Below are positions 1 to 5,568 of a stretch of 6,901 nucleotides of DNA, piece after piece. The notes under the pieces are model-generated. The model searched no databases. It worked only from the letters and a program-made list of their open reading frames with translations, and was not told where the DNA came from. The translations under genes were made by a program, and so were the position numbers. This DNA comes from Deltaproteobacteria bacterium. GTDB lineage: Bacteria > Desulfobacterota > Dissulfuribacteria > Dissulfuribacterales > UBA3076. The DNA lies in the NCBI GenBank assembly GCA_030618205.1, contig JAUXDR010000055.1, positions 1-6,901 of the forward strand, given 5' to 3'. Positions within the stretch are counted from its first letter, which is position 1. Each line of letters starts with the position of its first letter.

Positions 1-192
1 GTAATCTCTAACGGTCATTTTGTAGACCGCATGAAGGAATTCTTTTTTGAAGATCTGGAACGGTTCTGGATACTGGCAAGCCTTTACTGGAAGGGTGGTA
101 ACAGGCCTGAACTCACGGCTTGCAGATTACAAAGGCTTGAGATGGAAAACCCCATCTTTCCGGAAATTGATCCCTGTGCCTTTGCTCAGTAG
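1..192 (+). CDS. C-terminal part of an unrecognised protein (5' end outside the window)
   Basis: Frame 1 is open from the first base to a TAG at 190-192 and gives 63 residues. It could be the tail of a gene that starts left of the window, or a small protein starting at the ATG at 31 (53 residues); no convincing ribosome binding site precedes that ATG. The residues look protein-like: an amphipathic stretch rich in Phe, Glu, Leu and Trp (FFFEDLERFW), then a polar segment (GGNRPELTACRLQRLE), ending in FPEIDPCAFAQ. I do not recognise the family and assign no function. A competing frame with a TTG at 47 (running to 247) has lower-complexity, less protein-like content, so I treat it as a shadow. 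The frame choice is an inference from residue composition and from the frame being open at the window edge. Confidence 0.5.
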   Translation, partial: VISNGHFVDRMKEFFFEDLERFWILASLYWKGGNRPELTACRLQRLEMENPIFPEIDPCAFAQ

Positions 193-294
193 CTCTTTCA
201 ATCTCGCTTTATCAGAATTATTTGTCCTTGGTGATTTAATAGTATAATGTACCCCAAAAAAAAGCATGAAAGCCTGAGATTTTTATACCTAAGT
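193..294. other. Non-coding stretch between the partial gene and the first repeat array
   Basis: This AT-rich stretch has no open frame I believe in. It contains a possible promoter (listed separately) and a run of eight A at about 256-263. I see no clear hairpin-plus-T-run terminator for the gene ending at 192. Confidence 0.4.
222..248 (+). promoter_or_regulatory. Possible sigma70-type promoter ahead of the FmdE-family gene
   Basis: TTGTCC (222-227) and a perfect TATAAT (243-248) are separated by 15 bp, shorter than the usual 17. If used, transcription would begin near 255 and the mRNA leader to 553 would carry the whole nested palindrome. No better promoter was found closer to the gene. 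The call rests only on matches to hexamer consensus. Confidence 0.25.
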
Positions 295-539
295 TAAGCG
301 ATTAGCTGTTAGCCATTAGCGATTAGCTTTGAAAAATCAAGGTATTAGGTTAATTTGAAATAATTTTTCAATAAAGTCGGGCTGCTGTCATTGCGAGCGA
401 AGCGAAGCAATCTCGTTCATGGCAAGGAGATTGCTTTGTCGCTAAGGCTCCTCGCAATGACAGGAGGCGCCAGTGACAGTGTGCTCGGACTTATTGAGAA
501 GTTACTAACAGCTAACAGCTAAGCGCTAATAGCTGTTCA
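295..539. repeat. Nested inverted repeat with outer 7-bp tandem arrays (locus A)
   Basis: The outer arms are tandem heptads. Bases 299-326 hold four units of the form CNNTTAG, with a degenerate unit before them; bases 505-532 hold four units that read CNNTTAG on the opposite strand. In the best register, 299-319 matches the reverse complement of 505-525 at 18 of 21 positions. A middle arm pairs 361-381 with 484-504 (15 of 21 positions, core TCAATAA). An inner palindrome occupies 386-462 and is listed separately. The left side has about 30 extra bases between its outer and middle arms. The nested architecture suggests a small non-autonomous element (MITE-like) or layered insertions, but there is no coding capacity and no clear target-site duplication was found. 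Confidence 0.7.
386..462. repeat. Inner palindrome of locus A
   Basis: TGTCATTGCGAG (386-397) is a perfect inverted match to 451-462. Inside it, AAGCAATCTC (405-414) is a perfect inverted match to 427-436, leaving a 12-base loop at 415-426. The inner arms are separated from the outer ones by 7 bases on the left and 14 on the right, with partial pairing of AGCG and CGCT. From memory, very similar sequences (GCGAGCGAAGCGAAGCAATC type) recur as intergenic palindromic repeats in unrelated bacterial genomes, so this is probably a dispersed REP- or MITE-like repeat. Transcribed, it would form a long hairpin in the leader of the next gene. Confidence 0.8.
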
Positions 540-552
540 GTTGGACAGGAAG

Positions 553-1161
553 ATGGAATCGACAACCAAGATTTTTGAAAGGCCATTTGAGGAACTCCTG
601 GAGGAATCTGTCCGGATTCATGGGCATCTGTGTGCCGGTCAGGTCCTTGGGGTGCGGCTCGCTATGCTGGGATTACATCTGCTGGGCATAGATGATCCAA
701 AGGGGAGTGACCGCAAGTCTTTTATGGTCTATGTGGAAATTGACCGGTGTGCCAGCGATGCCTTGCAGTCTGTTACCGGATGTTCCCTTGGCAAACGCTC
801 TTTGAGGTGGGTGGACTATGGGATAATGGCAGCGACCTTTGTGCATTTGAAGACCGGTAAGGCTTTCAGGATAGTCGCCAGAGAAGAGTCAAGAGAGCTT
901 TCACGGAAGTATTGCCCGGAAATAGAGGACAAGTACAAGCGCCAATTGAAGGCCTATAAGCTGATGAGTGATGATGAGCTCTTCAAGGTACAGGAGGTCA
1001 GAGTAGAAGTGCCTGCCTCTGACCTGCCCGGAAGACCAATCAGGAGGGTGCAGTGTGAGTCCTGTGGTGACTATGTGCAGGACTGCAGGGAAGTGGAGAA
1101 GGACGACGGTAAGGTGTTATGTCGAGCCTGCGCGCACGGCGCTTACTATAAGGTTTTGTAA
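553..1161 (+). CDS. FmdE-family protein with C-terminal zinc-ribbon motif
   Basis: This protein of 202 residues (206 if TTG 541 is used) belongs to the family named after subunit E of formylmethanofuran dehydrogenase; in bacteria these are stand-alone proteins near molybdenum or tungsten functions. Using the 206-residue numbering, the N-terminal domain (about 15-125) carries RIHGHLCAGQVLGVR (25-39), the CASDALQSVTGCSLGKRSL stretch (70-88) and WVDYGIMAATF (90-100). These contain the His and Cys residues typical of the FmdE metal or ligand site. A linker follows, then two CxxC pairs (172/175 and 194/197) that form a likely zinc ribbon. As I recall the family, HGHxCPG and DYGK are usual; here Pro is Ala and Lys is Ile. 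ATG 553 is chosen over TTG 541. An AGGA at 547-550 is too close to be an ideal binding site, and 541 has none. A molybdopterin-binding gene follows after 19 bp. The specific function is unknown. Confidence 0.85.
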   Translation: MESTTKIFERPFEELLEESVRIHGHLCAGQVLGVRLAMLGLHLLGIDDPKGSDRKSFMVYVEIDRCASDALQSVTGCSLGKRSLRWVDYGIMAATFVHLKTGKAFRIVAREESRELSRKYCPEIEDKYKRQLKAYKLMSDDELFKVQEVRVEVPASDLPGRPIRRVQCESCGDYVQDCREVEKDDGKVLCRACAHGAYYKVL

Positions 1162-1180
1162 GAGGATCGAAGGTATTCGA

Positions 1181-2212
1181 ATGGCTTTAAAGATGGTTCC
1201 TGTGACCAAGGCAGTAGGGATGGTCCTTCCCCATGATATGACTGAGATAATCCCTGGGGAGAAAAAAGGTCCTACCTTCAAAAAAGGTTATGTGATTAAG
1301 GACAGCGACATACCCCATTTGCAGCGCATGGGGAAAAATCATATCTACGTGCTGGAGCTTTCAGGGAATGAACTGCATGAAGATGAAGCAGCGCTTACCA
1401 TGGCACAGGCCATAGCCGGCCCTGGCATTGAATATGACAACCAGCCATCTGAAGGCAAAGTAGGTTTTCGCGCAGAGGCAGAAGGCTTATTGCAGGTAGA
1501 CTGCCGGCACTTGTTGGCATTTAACCTCCTTGGGGAGGTTATGCTGGCCACTTGTCATGATAACACAGTGGTCAAAAAGGGCGATCTTGTGGCCGCAGGC
1601 AGGGCAATACCGCTTGTGGTGCCTAAGCCGGTGGTGGATGAGGCAGTGTCCATCGCCTCAAATGTCGGCGGGCTCATCCGGGTCATGCCCTGGAAGATTC
1701 GAAGGGGAGCCGTTTTGGTTACCGGTCAAGAGGTATTTGAGGGTCGTATAAAGGACGCCTTCGGCCCAATAATGAAGGAAAAACTTCAGGACTACGGCGT
1801 TGATGTGTTATCAGTTTCTTTGGTTACGGACGATGTGGAGATGATCCTGGAAGAGATAAAAAAAGCCCTTGGGCTGGGGGCCGAGTTGATATTATGTACA
1901 GGCGGGATGTCCGTTGACCCGGATGACGTGACCCGTGTGGCAATCAGGGAAGCCGGTGCAACGGACATAGTGTATGGAAGTCCGGTTTTACCCGGGGCCA
2001 TGTTTCTGGTGAGTTATATCGGGGATGTGCCTGTCCTTGGAATTCCGGCCTGTGCAATGTATTTCCGCACCACCGTATTGGATCTGGTGCTTCCCAGAAT
2101 ATTGGCCGGGGAATGCATAGACCGGGAAAAGATTGCAGCTTTGGGCCATGGTGGACTATGTTTTAGCTGCAAAACGTGTAATTATCCACTGTGTCCTTTT
2201 GGTAAAGGGTGA
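1181..2212 (+). CDS. Molybdopterin-binding protein (MoeA/MogA-type domain) with Cys-rich tail
   Basis: This protein has 343 residues. An N-terminal region (about 1-150), with VPVTKAVGMVLPHDMTEIIPG and a KKG-type segment, is typical of a bacterial family of molybdopterin-binding proteins distinct from true MoeA. The MoCF-biosynthesis domain (about 176-310) shows VLVTGQEVFEGRIKDAFGP, then TGGMSVDPDDVTR (240-252), the pterin-binding loop, and GIPACAMYFRTTVLDLVLPR. The tail carries C327, C330, C333 and C338 in a CX2CX2CX4CPFGKG motif that could bind an Fe-S cluster or zinc. The start is ATG 1181, preceded by GAAGG at 1169-1173 with a 7-base spacer; the longer open frame back to 1055 overlaps the upstream gene out of frame and is rejected. 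It lies 19 bp after the FmdE-family gene, so co-transcription is likely. The inferred role is in binding or handling molybdenum/tungsten cofactor, not a proven synthesis step. Confidence 0.87.
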   Translation: MALKMVPVTKAVGMVLPHDMTEIIPGEKKGPTFKKGYVIKDSDIPHLQRMGKNHIYVLELSGNELHEDEAALTMAQAIAGPGIEYDNQPSEGKVGFRAEAEGLLQVDCRHLLAFNLLGEVMLATCHDNTVVKKGDLVAAGRAIPLVVPKPVVDEAVSIASNVGGLIRVMPWKIRRGAVLVTGQEVFEGRIKDAFGPIMKEKLQDYGVDVLSVSLVTDDVEMILEEIKKALGLGAELILCTGGMSVDPDDVTRVAIREAGATDIVYGSPVLPGAMFLVSYIGDVPVLGIPACAMYFRTTVLDLVLPRILAGECIDREKIAALGHGGLCFSCKTCNYPLCPFGKG

Positions 2213-2274
2213 AAAAAGTATAAACTGGTATTAGAAAAATAGTCTCTAATTCATAATTCTTTAAGGATACTCGT

Positions 2275-2574
2275 ATGTTCATACTAAGCAATTTCATTGG
2301 TTCTCTTGCCACGGTGGTTGATATTGTTCTTAATCTCTACATGTGGATATTGATTGCCAGGGCTATCCTGTCCTGGGTCAACCCTGATCCCTATAATCCC
2401 ATAGTAAGATTTCTGTATAACATAACCGAACCTTTAATGTACCGGGTTCGACGCATACTCCCTTTACAGTTTGGGGGAATGGATTTAACCCCTATGGTGA
2501 TCATCATCGCAATAATCTTTTTACGTAGTTTTATCGTACCAACACTTCGTCAGTTGGCCTATCAGATTTCTTAG
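2275..2574 (+). CDS. yggT: YggT family integral membrane protein
   Basis: This is a 99-residue inner-membrane protein with two hydrophobic segments, roughly residues 8-34 and 71-92. The family signature RAILSWVNPDPYNPIV (29-44) is followed by TEPLMYRVRRILP (51-63) and a GGMDLTPMVIII stretch. It contains one YggT repeat; the E. coli protein has two, while the Gram-positive YlmG and many other bacterial versions have one, as here. The biochemical function is not settled; family members are linked to membrane organisation and cell division or osmotic tolerance. ATG 2275 has AAGGAT at 2263-2268 with a 6-base spacer. The gene lies 62 bp after the molybdopterin-binding gene and 9 bp before divIVA, an order that recalls the ylmG-divIVA neighbourhood. 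Confidence 0.92.
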   Translation: MFILSNFIGSLATVVDIVLNLYMWILIARAILSWVNPDPYNPIVRFLYNITEPLMYRVRRILPLQFGGMDLTPMVIIIAIIFLRSFIVPTLRQLAYQIS

Positions 2575-2583
2575 AGGTGTTAT

Positions 2584-3261
2584 ATGAGTCTCTCCCCAAA
2601 CGAAATACTTGAAAAGGAATTCCGCGCCAGGTTCCGGGGTTACGATCCCGAAGAAGTAGACTCCTTTCTTGAGGAAGTAAGTGAGATTATGACTTCTCTG
2701 ATTAAAGAGAAGAATGCCCTGAAGGACCAGTTAATTGCATATAAGGGTCAGTTGGCAGATATGAAAAAGAGGGAAGAGGAGTTCAGGGAGGCCCTGACCT
2801 CAGCTCACAAGTTATCGGAGAAAATGAAGTCACAGGCCGAAAAAGATGTAGAACTCATGCATGAGAGGGCAAAACTGGATGCAGAGCGTATAGTTGCTGA
2901 TGCCCATCAGGAGGCCGTCCAATTGGAGGAGCGAATAATGGGTCTCCGACGTATTCAGAGGGAGACTGCATATAAAATACGCTCTGTTCTCGAGGGCTAT
3001 CTGAGGGTCATAGACGAGGAGGCCCTGCCACCGGAGGAGGTCGATCAGACATTAAACCTTGCGGCATCTGAAATGAGAGCTATTCAGGAGATCCCTGGTG
3101 ATCTATCTGAAGGGACGAATGCTGTTTCCGGTAATGCAGAGGAGGCAATCAGGGTAAACATGCCTTTTACATCTGATATTTTGGGAGAATCTGTCAATGA
3201 AGGTGGGCATGAGAATGATTCCCATGAGGAGAGACCAAGCCAAGGTCCCAAGCTGGACTGA
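2584..3261 (+). CDS. divIVA: DivIVA domain-containing protein
   Basis: This cytoplasmic, membrane-curvature-binding coiled-coil protein has 225 residues. The N-terminal domain has the DivIVA hallmark KEFRARFRGYDPEEVDSFL (11-29). Its F17-R18-G19-Y20-D21 falls at the same numbers as in Bacillus subtilis DivIVA, where F17 and R18 contact the membrane. A long, charged heptad-type coiled coil follows (about 30-145). The last 55 or so residues are acidic, Gly/Ser/Glu-rich and probably disordered, which is not part of the family core. The start is ATG 2584, with GAGG at 2574-2577 overlapping the yggT stop codon and a 6-base spacer, so translation is probably coupled to yggT. The likely role is as a scaffold for polar or septal proteins. 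Outside Gram-positives the partner proteins are mostly unknown. A hairpin terminator follows the stop codon. Confidence 0.92.
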   Translation: MSLSPNEILEKEFRARFRGYDPEEVDSFLEEVSEIMTSLIKEKNALKDQLIAYKGQLADMKKREEEFREALTSAHKLSEKMKSQAEKDVELMHERAKLDAERIVADAHQEAVQLEERIMGLRRIQRETAYKIRSVLEGYLRVIDEEALPPEEVDQTLNLAASEMRAIQEIPGDLSEGTNAVSGNAEEAIRVNMPFTSDILGESVNEGGHENDSHEERPSQGPKLD

Positions 3262-3268
3262 ATAGTTA

Positions 3269-3304
3269 GTGTCTGAACGAAAAGGCCGTTCAGACACAAT
3301 TTTG
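3269..3304 (+). terminator. Rho-independent terminator after divIVA
   Basis: A perfect 11-bp stem pairs GTGTCTGAACG (3269-3279) with 3287-3297 around a 7-base loop. It is followed by AATTTT. The hairpin begins 7 bp after the divIVA stop. On the minus strand it is not followed by a T run, so it acts mainly on plus-strand transcripts, though it also lies downstream of the convergent dusB. Confidence 0.8.
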
Positions 3305-3391
3305 AATTCTAAATTTTGAATTTTGAATTAAGGTATATGTCTTTTAAATCTTCTTCCACAATTCAGCATTCAACATTCAGCATTCAACATT
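3298..3391. repeat. Inverted pair of 7-bp tandem arrays (locus B)
   Basis: The left array (3298-3329) is four and a half heptads of the AATTTTG type. The right array (3360-3391), read on the minus strand, is the same length with heptads alternating AATGTTG and AATGCTG. On the plus strand it is a perfect tandem duplication of a 14-mer (3361-3374 and 3375-3388). The two 32-bp arms match as inverted repeats at 26 of 32 positions, with a 30-bp spacer. The left arm abuts the divIVA terminator and the right arm runs into the 3' end of dusB. Confidence 0.8.
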
Positions 3392-4396
3392 ATCTATAAT
3401 TGGTGTTGTCAGTAAGGTTTCGTAAAAACGTCTGAGCAACTCCTTTACTTCATCAAATGATTTAGTGTTATTCAGTGACTTCCTGAATAGCGCACTCCCG
3501 TGAAGGCCTTTAGTATACCAGGCCAGGTGTTTTCGAGAAAGCCACAAGCCCACAGGGAGTCCATAGAAGTCAACAATGTGCTCGAAATGTTTTTTTGCTA
3601 CGGCATATTGATCTTCAAGGTCTGGAGGTCTTTTGTCCTCGCCTGTTTCCAGGAAATGGAGTGTCTGATCGAATAACCAGGGCCTGCCAAGGGCACCTCT
3701 TCCTATCATGATCCCGTCCGCCCCGGAGACCTCAAGGCAAAGACTTGCATCCTTCGGACTTTGGATGTCACCGTTTGCAATTACAGGAATAGACACAGCC
3801 TCCTTTACTTCTCTGATTGCTGACCAGTCAGCTTTTCCGGAGAACATCCGGCTGCGGGTCCTGCCATGGACCGTAACAAGGGAAGCGCCGGAATCCTGGG
3901 CGATTTTGGCGATTCTGGCTGCATTTATGCTTTTGTGGTCCCAACCCAGACGGATTTTGACAGTAATAGGTACACTTACCGCTTTTACAATTGCCTCTAT
4001 GATCCTTGCCGCCGGGACCTCATCACGCATGAGGCTTGCACCGGCCCCGGTCTTTACAATTTTACGCTGCGGACACCCCATATTTATGTCAATTATTGCT
4101 GCGCCAAGGGACTCGTTAATCCGGGCGGCTTCAGCCATGACAACCGGGTCTGATCCTGAGATCTGCACTGCCAGGGGGAATTCCTCTTCAGCAGTGCCGG
4201 CCATACGGACGGATCGGACGCTGTTACGTATAAGGGCTTGGGAAGATATCATTTCACTTACTACCAATCCCGCCCCGAAGGACCTGGCAAGGCACCTGAA
4301 AGGATAGTCCGTAATCCCTGCCATCGGGGCAAGGAACACAGGGTTGGGCAAAACCACCGGGCCTACTTTTATGGGTTGTAGATGGATTTTAACCAA
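3377..4396 (-). CDS. dusB: tRNA-dihydrouridine synthase, DusB type
   Basis: This 339-residue cytoplasmic flavoenzyme reduces specific uridines in tRNA to dihydrouridine using FMN and NAD(P)H. The FMN-binding TIM barrel shows APMAGITDYPFR (23-34), QISGSDP (78-84), DINMGCPQRKIVKTGAGASL (103-122) with catalytic Cys108, KIRLGW (147-152), VHGRTR (176-181), IANGDI (206-211) and GADGIMIGRGALGRPWLF (225-242). A C-terminal helical domain includes SRKHLAWYTKGLHG. Length and motifs match DusB, though assignment among Dus paralogues is by resemblance. The start is TTG 4396, the only start codon between the in-frame TAA upstream and Met25; GGAAG sits about 10 bases before it. The stop codon and the last two residues (EC) fall within the right array of locus B. 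The gene converges on divIVA and stands alone. Confidence 0.93.
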   Translation of the reverse strand: MVKIHLQPIKVGPVVLPNPVFLAPMAGITDYPFRCLARSFGAGLVVSEMISSQALIRNSVRSVRMAGTAEEEFPLAVQISGSDPVVMAEAARINESLGAAIIDINMGCPQRKIVKTGAGASLMRDEVPAARIIEAIVKAVSVPITVKIRLGWDHKSINAARIAKIAQDSGASLVTVHGRTRSRMFSGKADWSAIREVKEAVSIPVIANGDIQSPKDASLCLEVSGADGIMIGRGALGRPWLFDQTLHFLETGEDKRPPDLEDQYAVAKKHFEHIVDFYGLPVGLWLSRKHLAWYTKGLHGSALFRKSLNNTKSFDEVKELLRRFYETLLTTPIIDNVEC

Positions 4397-4555
4397 ATCA
4401 GACGATCTTCCGGCTTAAACCTTGAAAAAATAGGGTTTCCGCCTTTTTCAGCCCTGGGTTTTTTTGCCAAACCGGATGGTCATCTCAGTCTCTTTGAAAT
4501 GCCTGTGAACAGTTATAATATGAGGATGTCGGCATCCTTCACGACAACTCAAAAG
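4397..4555. other. Non-coding gap upstream of dusB
   Basis: No convincing gene is present. Visible items are a short perfect hairpin (AGGATG at 4523-4528 pairing with 4533-4538 around TCGG) and, on the plus strand, TATAAT at 4514-4519 with TTGAAA at 4494-4499. That 14-bp spacing is too short for a normal promoter, and no plus-strand gene follows. The dusB promoter should lie here, but I could not place it with confidence. A 69-residue minus-strand frame across 4448-4657 is not credible because much of it is repeat sequence. Confidence 0.4.
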
Positions 4556-4729
4556 TAGTTTACACTTTGTTGATCTTGTATTTTGGCAGTGAAATTTGAA
4601 ACTGGAAATTGGAAATTGGGAAAAACACAACGATGTAGATGCGTTACCTAATTTCAAATTTCAAATTTCCAGTTTCGAAATCGGCATTCAATTTGATAAT
4701 ACACACTTTTTCGAAAAAAGTGTAAACTA
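4556..4729. repeat. MITE-like element: terminal inverted repeats enclosing an inverted heptad pair (locus C)
   Basis: The ends are a perfect 13-bp inverted repeat, TAGTTTACACTTT at 4556-4568 and its complement at 4717-4729, giving a 174-bp unit. Inside are two arrays with a 7-bp period: 4592-4619 (AAATTTG, AAACTGG, AAATTGG twice) and, inverted, 4648-4675. Bases 4599-4619 match the reverse complement of 4655-4675 at 19 of 21 positions, with a 28-bp spacer between the arrays. Both ends begin with TA, as expected if insertion duplicated a TA dinucleotide (IS630/Tc1-mariner style), but this is inference; no longer target duplication is seen. There is no coding capacity. Confidence 0.7.
4703..4723 (-). 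terminator. Possible weak terminator hairpin downstream of the slipin gene
   Basis: ACACTTTT (4703-4710) pairs perfectly with 4716-4723 around a 5-base loop, 38 bp past the slipin stop. The stem is AT-rich and on the minus strand is followed only by GTATTATC, so it is a poor intrinsic terminator. Part of it is also the right terminal repeat of locus C, so the two structures compete. Confidence 0.3.
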
Positions 4730-4761
4730 ATGAATGAAGGATCCCGAGATATCAACCCTGT

Positions 4762-5568
4762 TCATTTGCCCGCTTCTATTTCAGGCGTAACAGGCTCATT
4801 CACGTCTTTCTGGGATTTGAGTCTGTTGGCTATTTCCACGAAGGGTGTGAAAAGATCAATGGGAATCGGGAACAGGGTGGTTGAGTTATTTTCCGTGGCT
4901 ACTTCCCTTAGGGTCTGGAGGTACCTGAGCTGCAGGGCCGCGGGTGCCTTATTTATGATATTCGCAGCATCGGCCAGCTTTCTTGCTGCCTGGAACTCAC
5001 CTTCTGCGTTGATGACCTTTGACCGGCGCTCCCGCTCGGCCTCGGCCTGTTTTGCCATTGCCCTTTTCATCTCGTCCGGGAGGTCTATCTCTTTCACTTC
5101 CACCTTGCTGACTTTGATTCCCCAAGGCTCGGTATCAAGGTCTAGTATCTCCTGAATCTTGGCATTAATTTGATCTCTCTCTGCCAGGAGTTCGTCCAGT
5201 TCGGCCTGTCCGCAGACACTCCTGAGGGTGGTCTGGGCCAGTTGGGAAGTGGCAAAAAGGAAGTTTTCCACCTCAATTACCGCCCTTCTTGAATCAAGTA
5301 CCCGAAAATAGACCACTGCACTCACCTTTATGGATACGTTATCTCTGGTAATGATATCCTGTGGTGGAACATCAAGGGTAACGATCCGAAGATCAATTTT
5401 CTTCATCTTATCAATTACAGGAATGAGTATTATCAAGCCCGGGCCCTTGGTCTTAATGACACGACCCAGCCTGAAGATTACGCCTCGTTCGTACTCGTTC
5501 AGTATGCGAATGGCTGATATCAGAAAAGCGATTATCAGAAAAAGCAGAAAAGCGAGAGAAATTGTCAT
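4762..5568 (-). CDS. Slipin (stomatin/prohibitin-like SPFH membrane protein)
   Basis: This is a 268-residue SPFH-domain protein. An N-terminal hydrophobic segment (about 3-20) anchors it, followed by [17 protein letters not shown] (21-37) and a [14 protein letters not shown] loop typical of slipins. The SPFH domain spans about 22-185 and includes [24 protein letters not shown] (67-90) and the stomatin signature [21 protein letters not shown] (115-135). A charged coiled-coil region (about 165-205) and a C-terminal segment with [23 protein letters not shown] follow. Such proteins oligomerise into membrane scaffolds. The ATG at 5568 overlaps the upstream nfeD stop as ATGA, and GGAGG at 5575-5579 lies 6 bases ahead, so the two are translationally coupled. 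By analogy with the Pyrococcus stomatin-protease pair, the slipin is a probable partner or substrate of the NfeD protease; that is inferred, not shown here. Confidence 0.95.
   Translation of the reverse strand: MTISLAFLLFLIIAFLISAIRILNEYERGVIFRLGRVIKTKGPGLIILIPVIDKMKKIDLRIVTLDVPPQDIITRDNVSIKVSAVVYFRVLDSRRAVIEVENFLFATSQLAQTTLRSVCGQAELDELLAERDQINAKIQEILDLDTEPWGIKVSKVEVKEIDLPDEMKRAMAKQAEAERERRSKVINAEGEFQAARKLADAANIINKAPAALQLRYLQTLREVATENNSTTLFPIPIDLFTPFVEIANRLKSQKDVNEPVTPEIEAGK

Noticed and set aside
47..247. 66-residue plus-strand frame with TTG start
   Set aside because: It overlaps the more protein-like frame 1, which is open at the window edge; no ribosome binding site is seen.
295..539. 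CRISPR array
   Set aside because: The repeats are 7-bp contiguous tandem units without spacers, and arranged as inverted pairs.
553..1161. Evidence for methanogenesis or a formylmethanofuran pathway
   Set aside because: FmdE-family proteins are widespread in bacteria that lack methanofuran; no other Fmd/Fwd subunit is present.
1055..1180. 42-residue N-terminal extension of the molybdopterin-binding protein
   Set aside because: It overlaps the end of the FmdE-family gene in another frame, has Arg/Thr-rich shadow composition, and ATG 1181 has a good ribosome binding site and a family-like N-terminus.
3708..4307. 199-residue plus-strand open frame
   Set aside because: It is fully antisense to dusB, which has all Dus motifs; the translated residues resemble no protein and there is no ribosome binding site.
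4397..4470. Riboswitch or attenuator in the dusB leader
   Set aside because: GGG/CCC and T runs are present, but no consistent stem set or recognisable riboswitch core could be drawn.
4448..4657. 69-residue minus-strand frame with Cys/His residues (CREGCRHPH) that might suggest metal binding
   Set aside because: Its first third is heptad-array sequence, it crosses an end of the locus C element, and no ribosome binding site precedes it.
4730..5155. 141-residue plus-strand open frame
   Set aside because: It is antisense to the slipin gene, Ser/Ala-rich and typical of a shadow frame.
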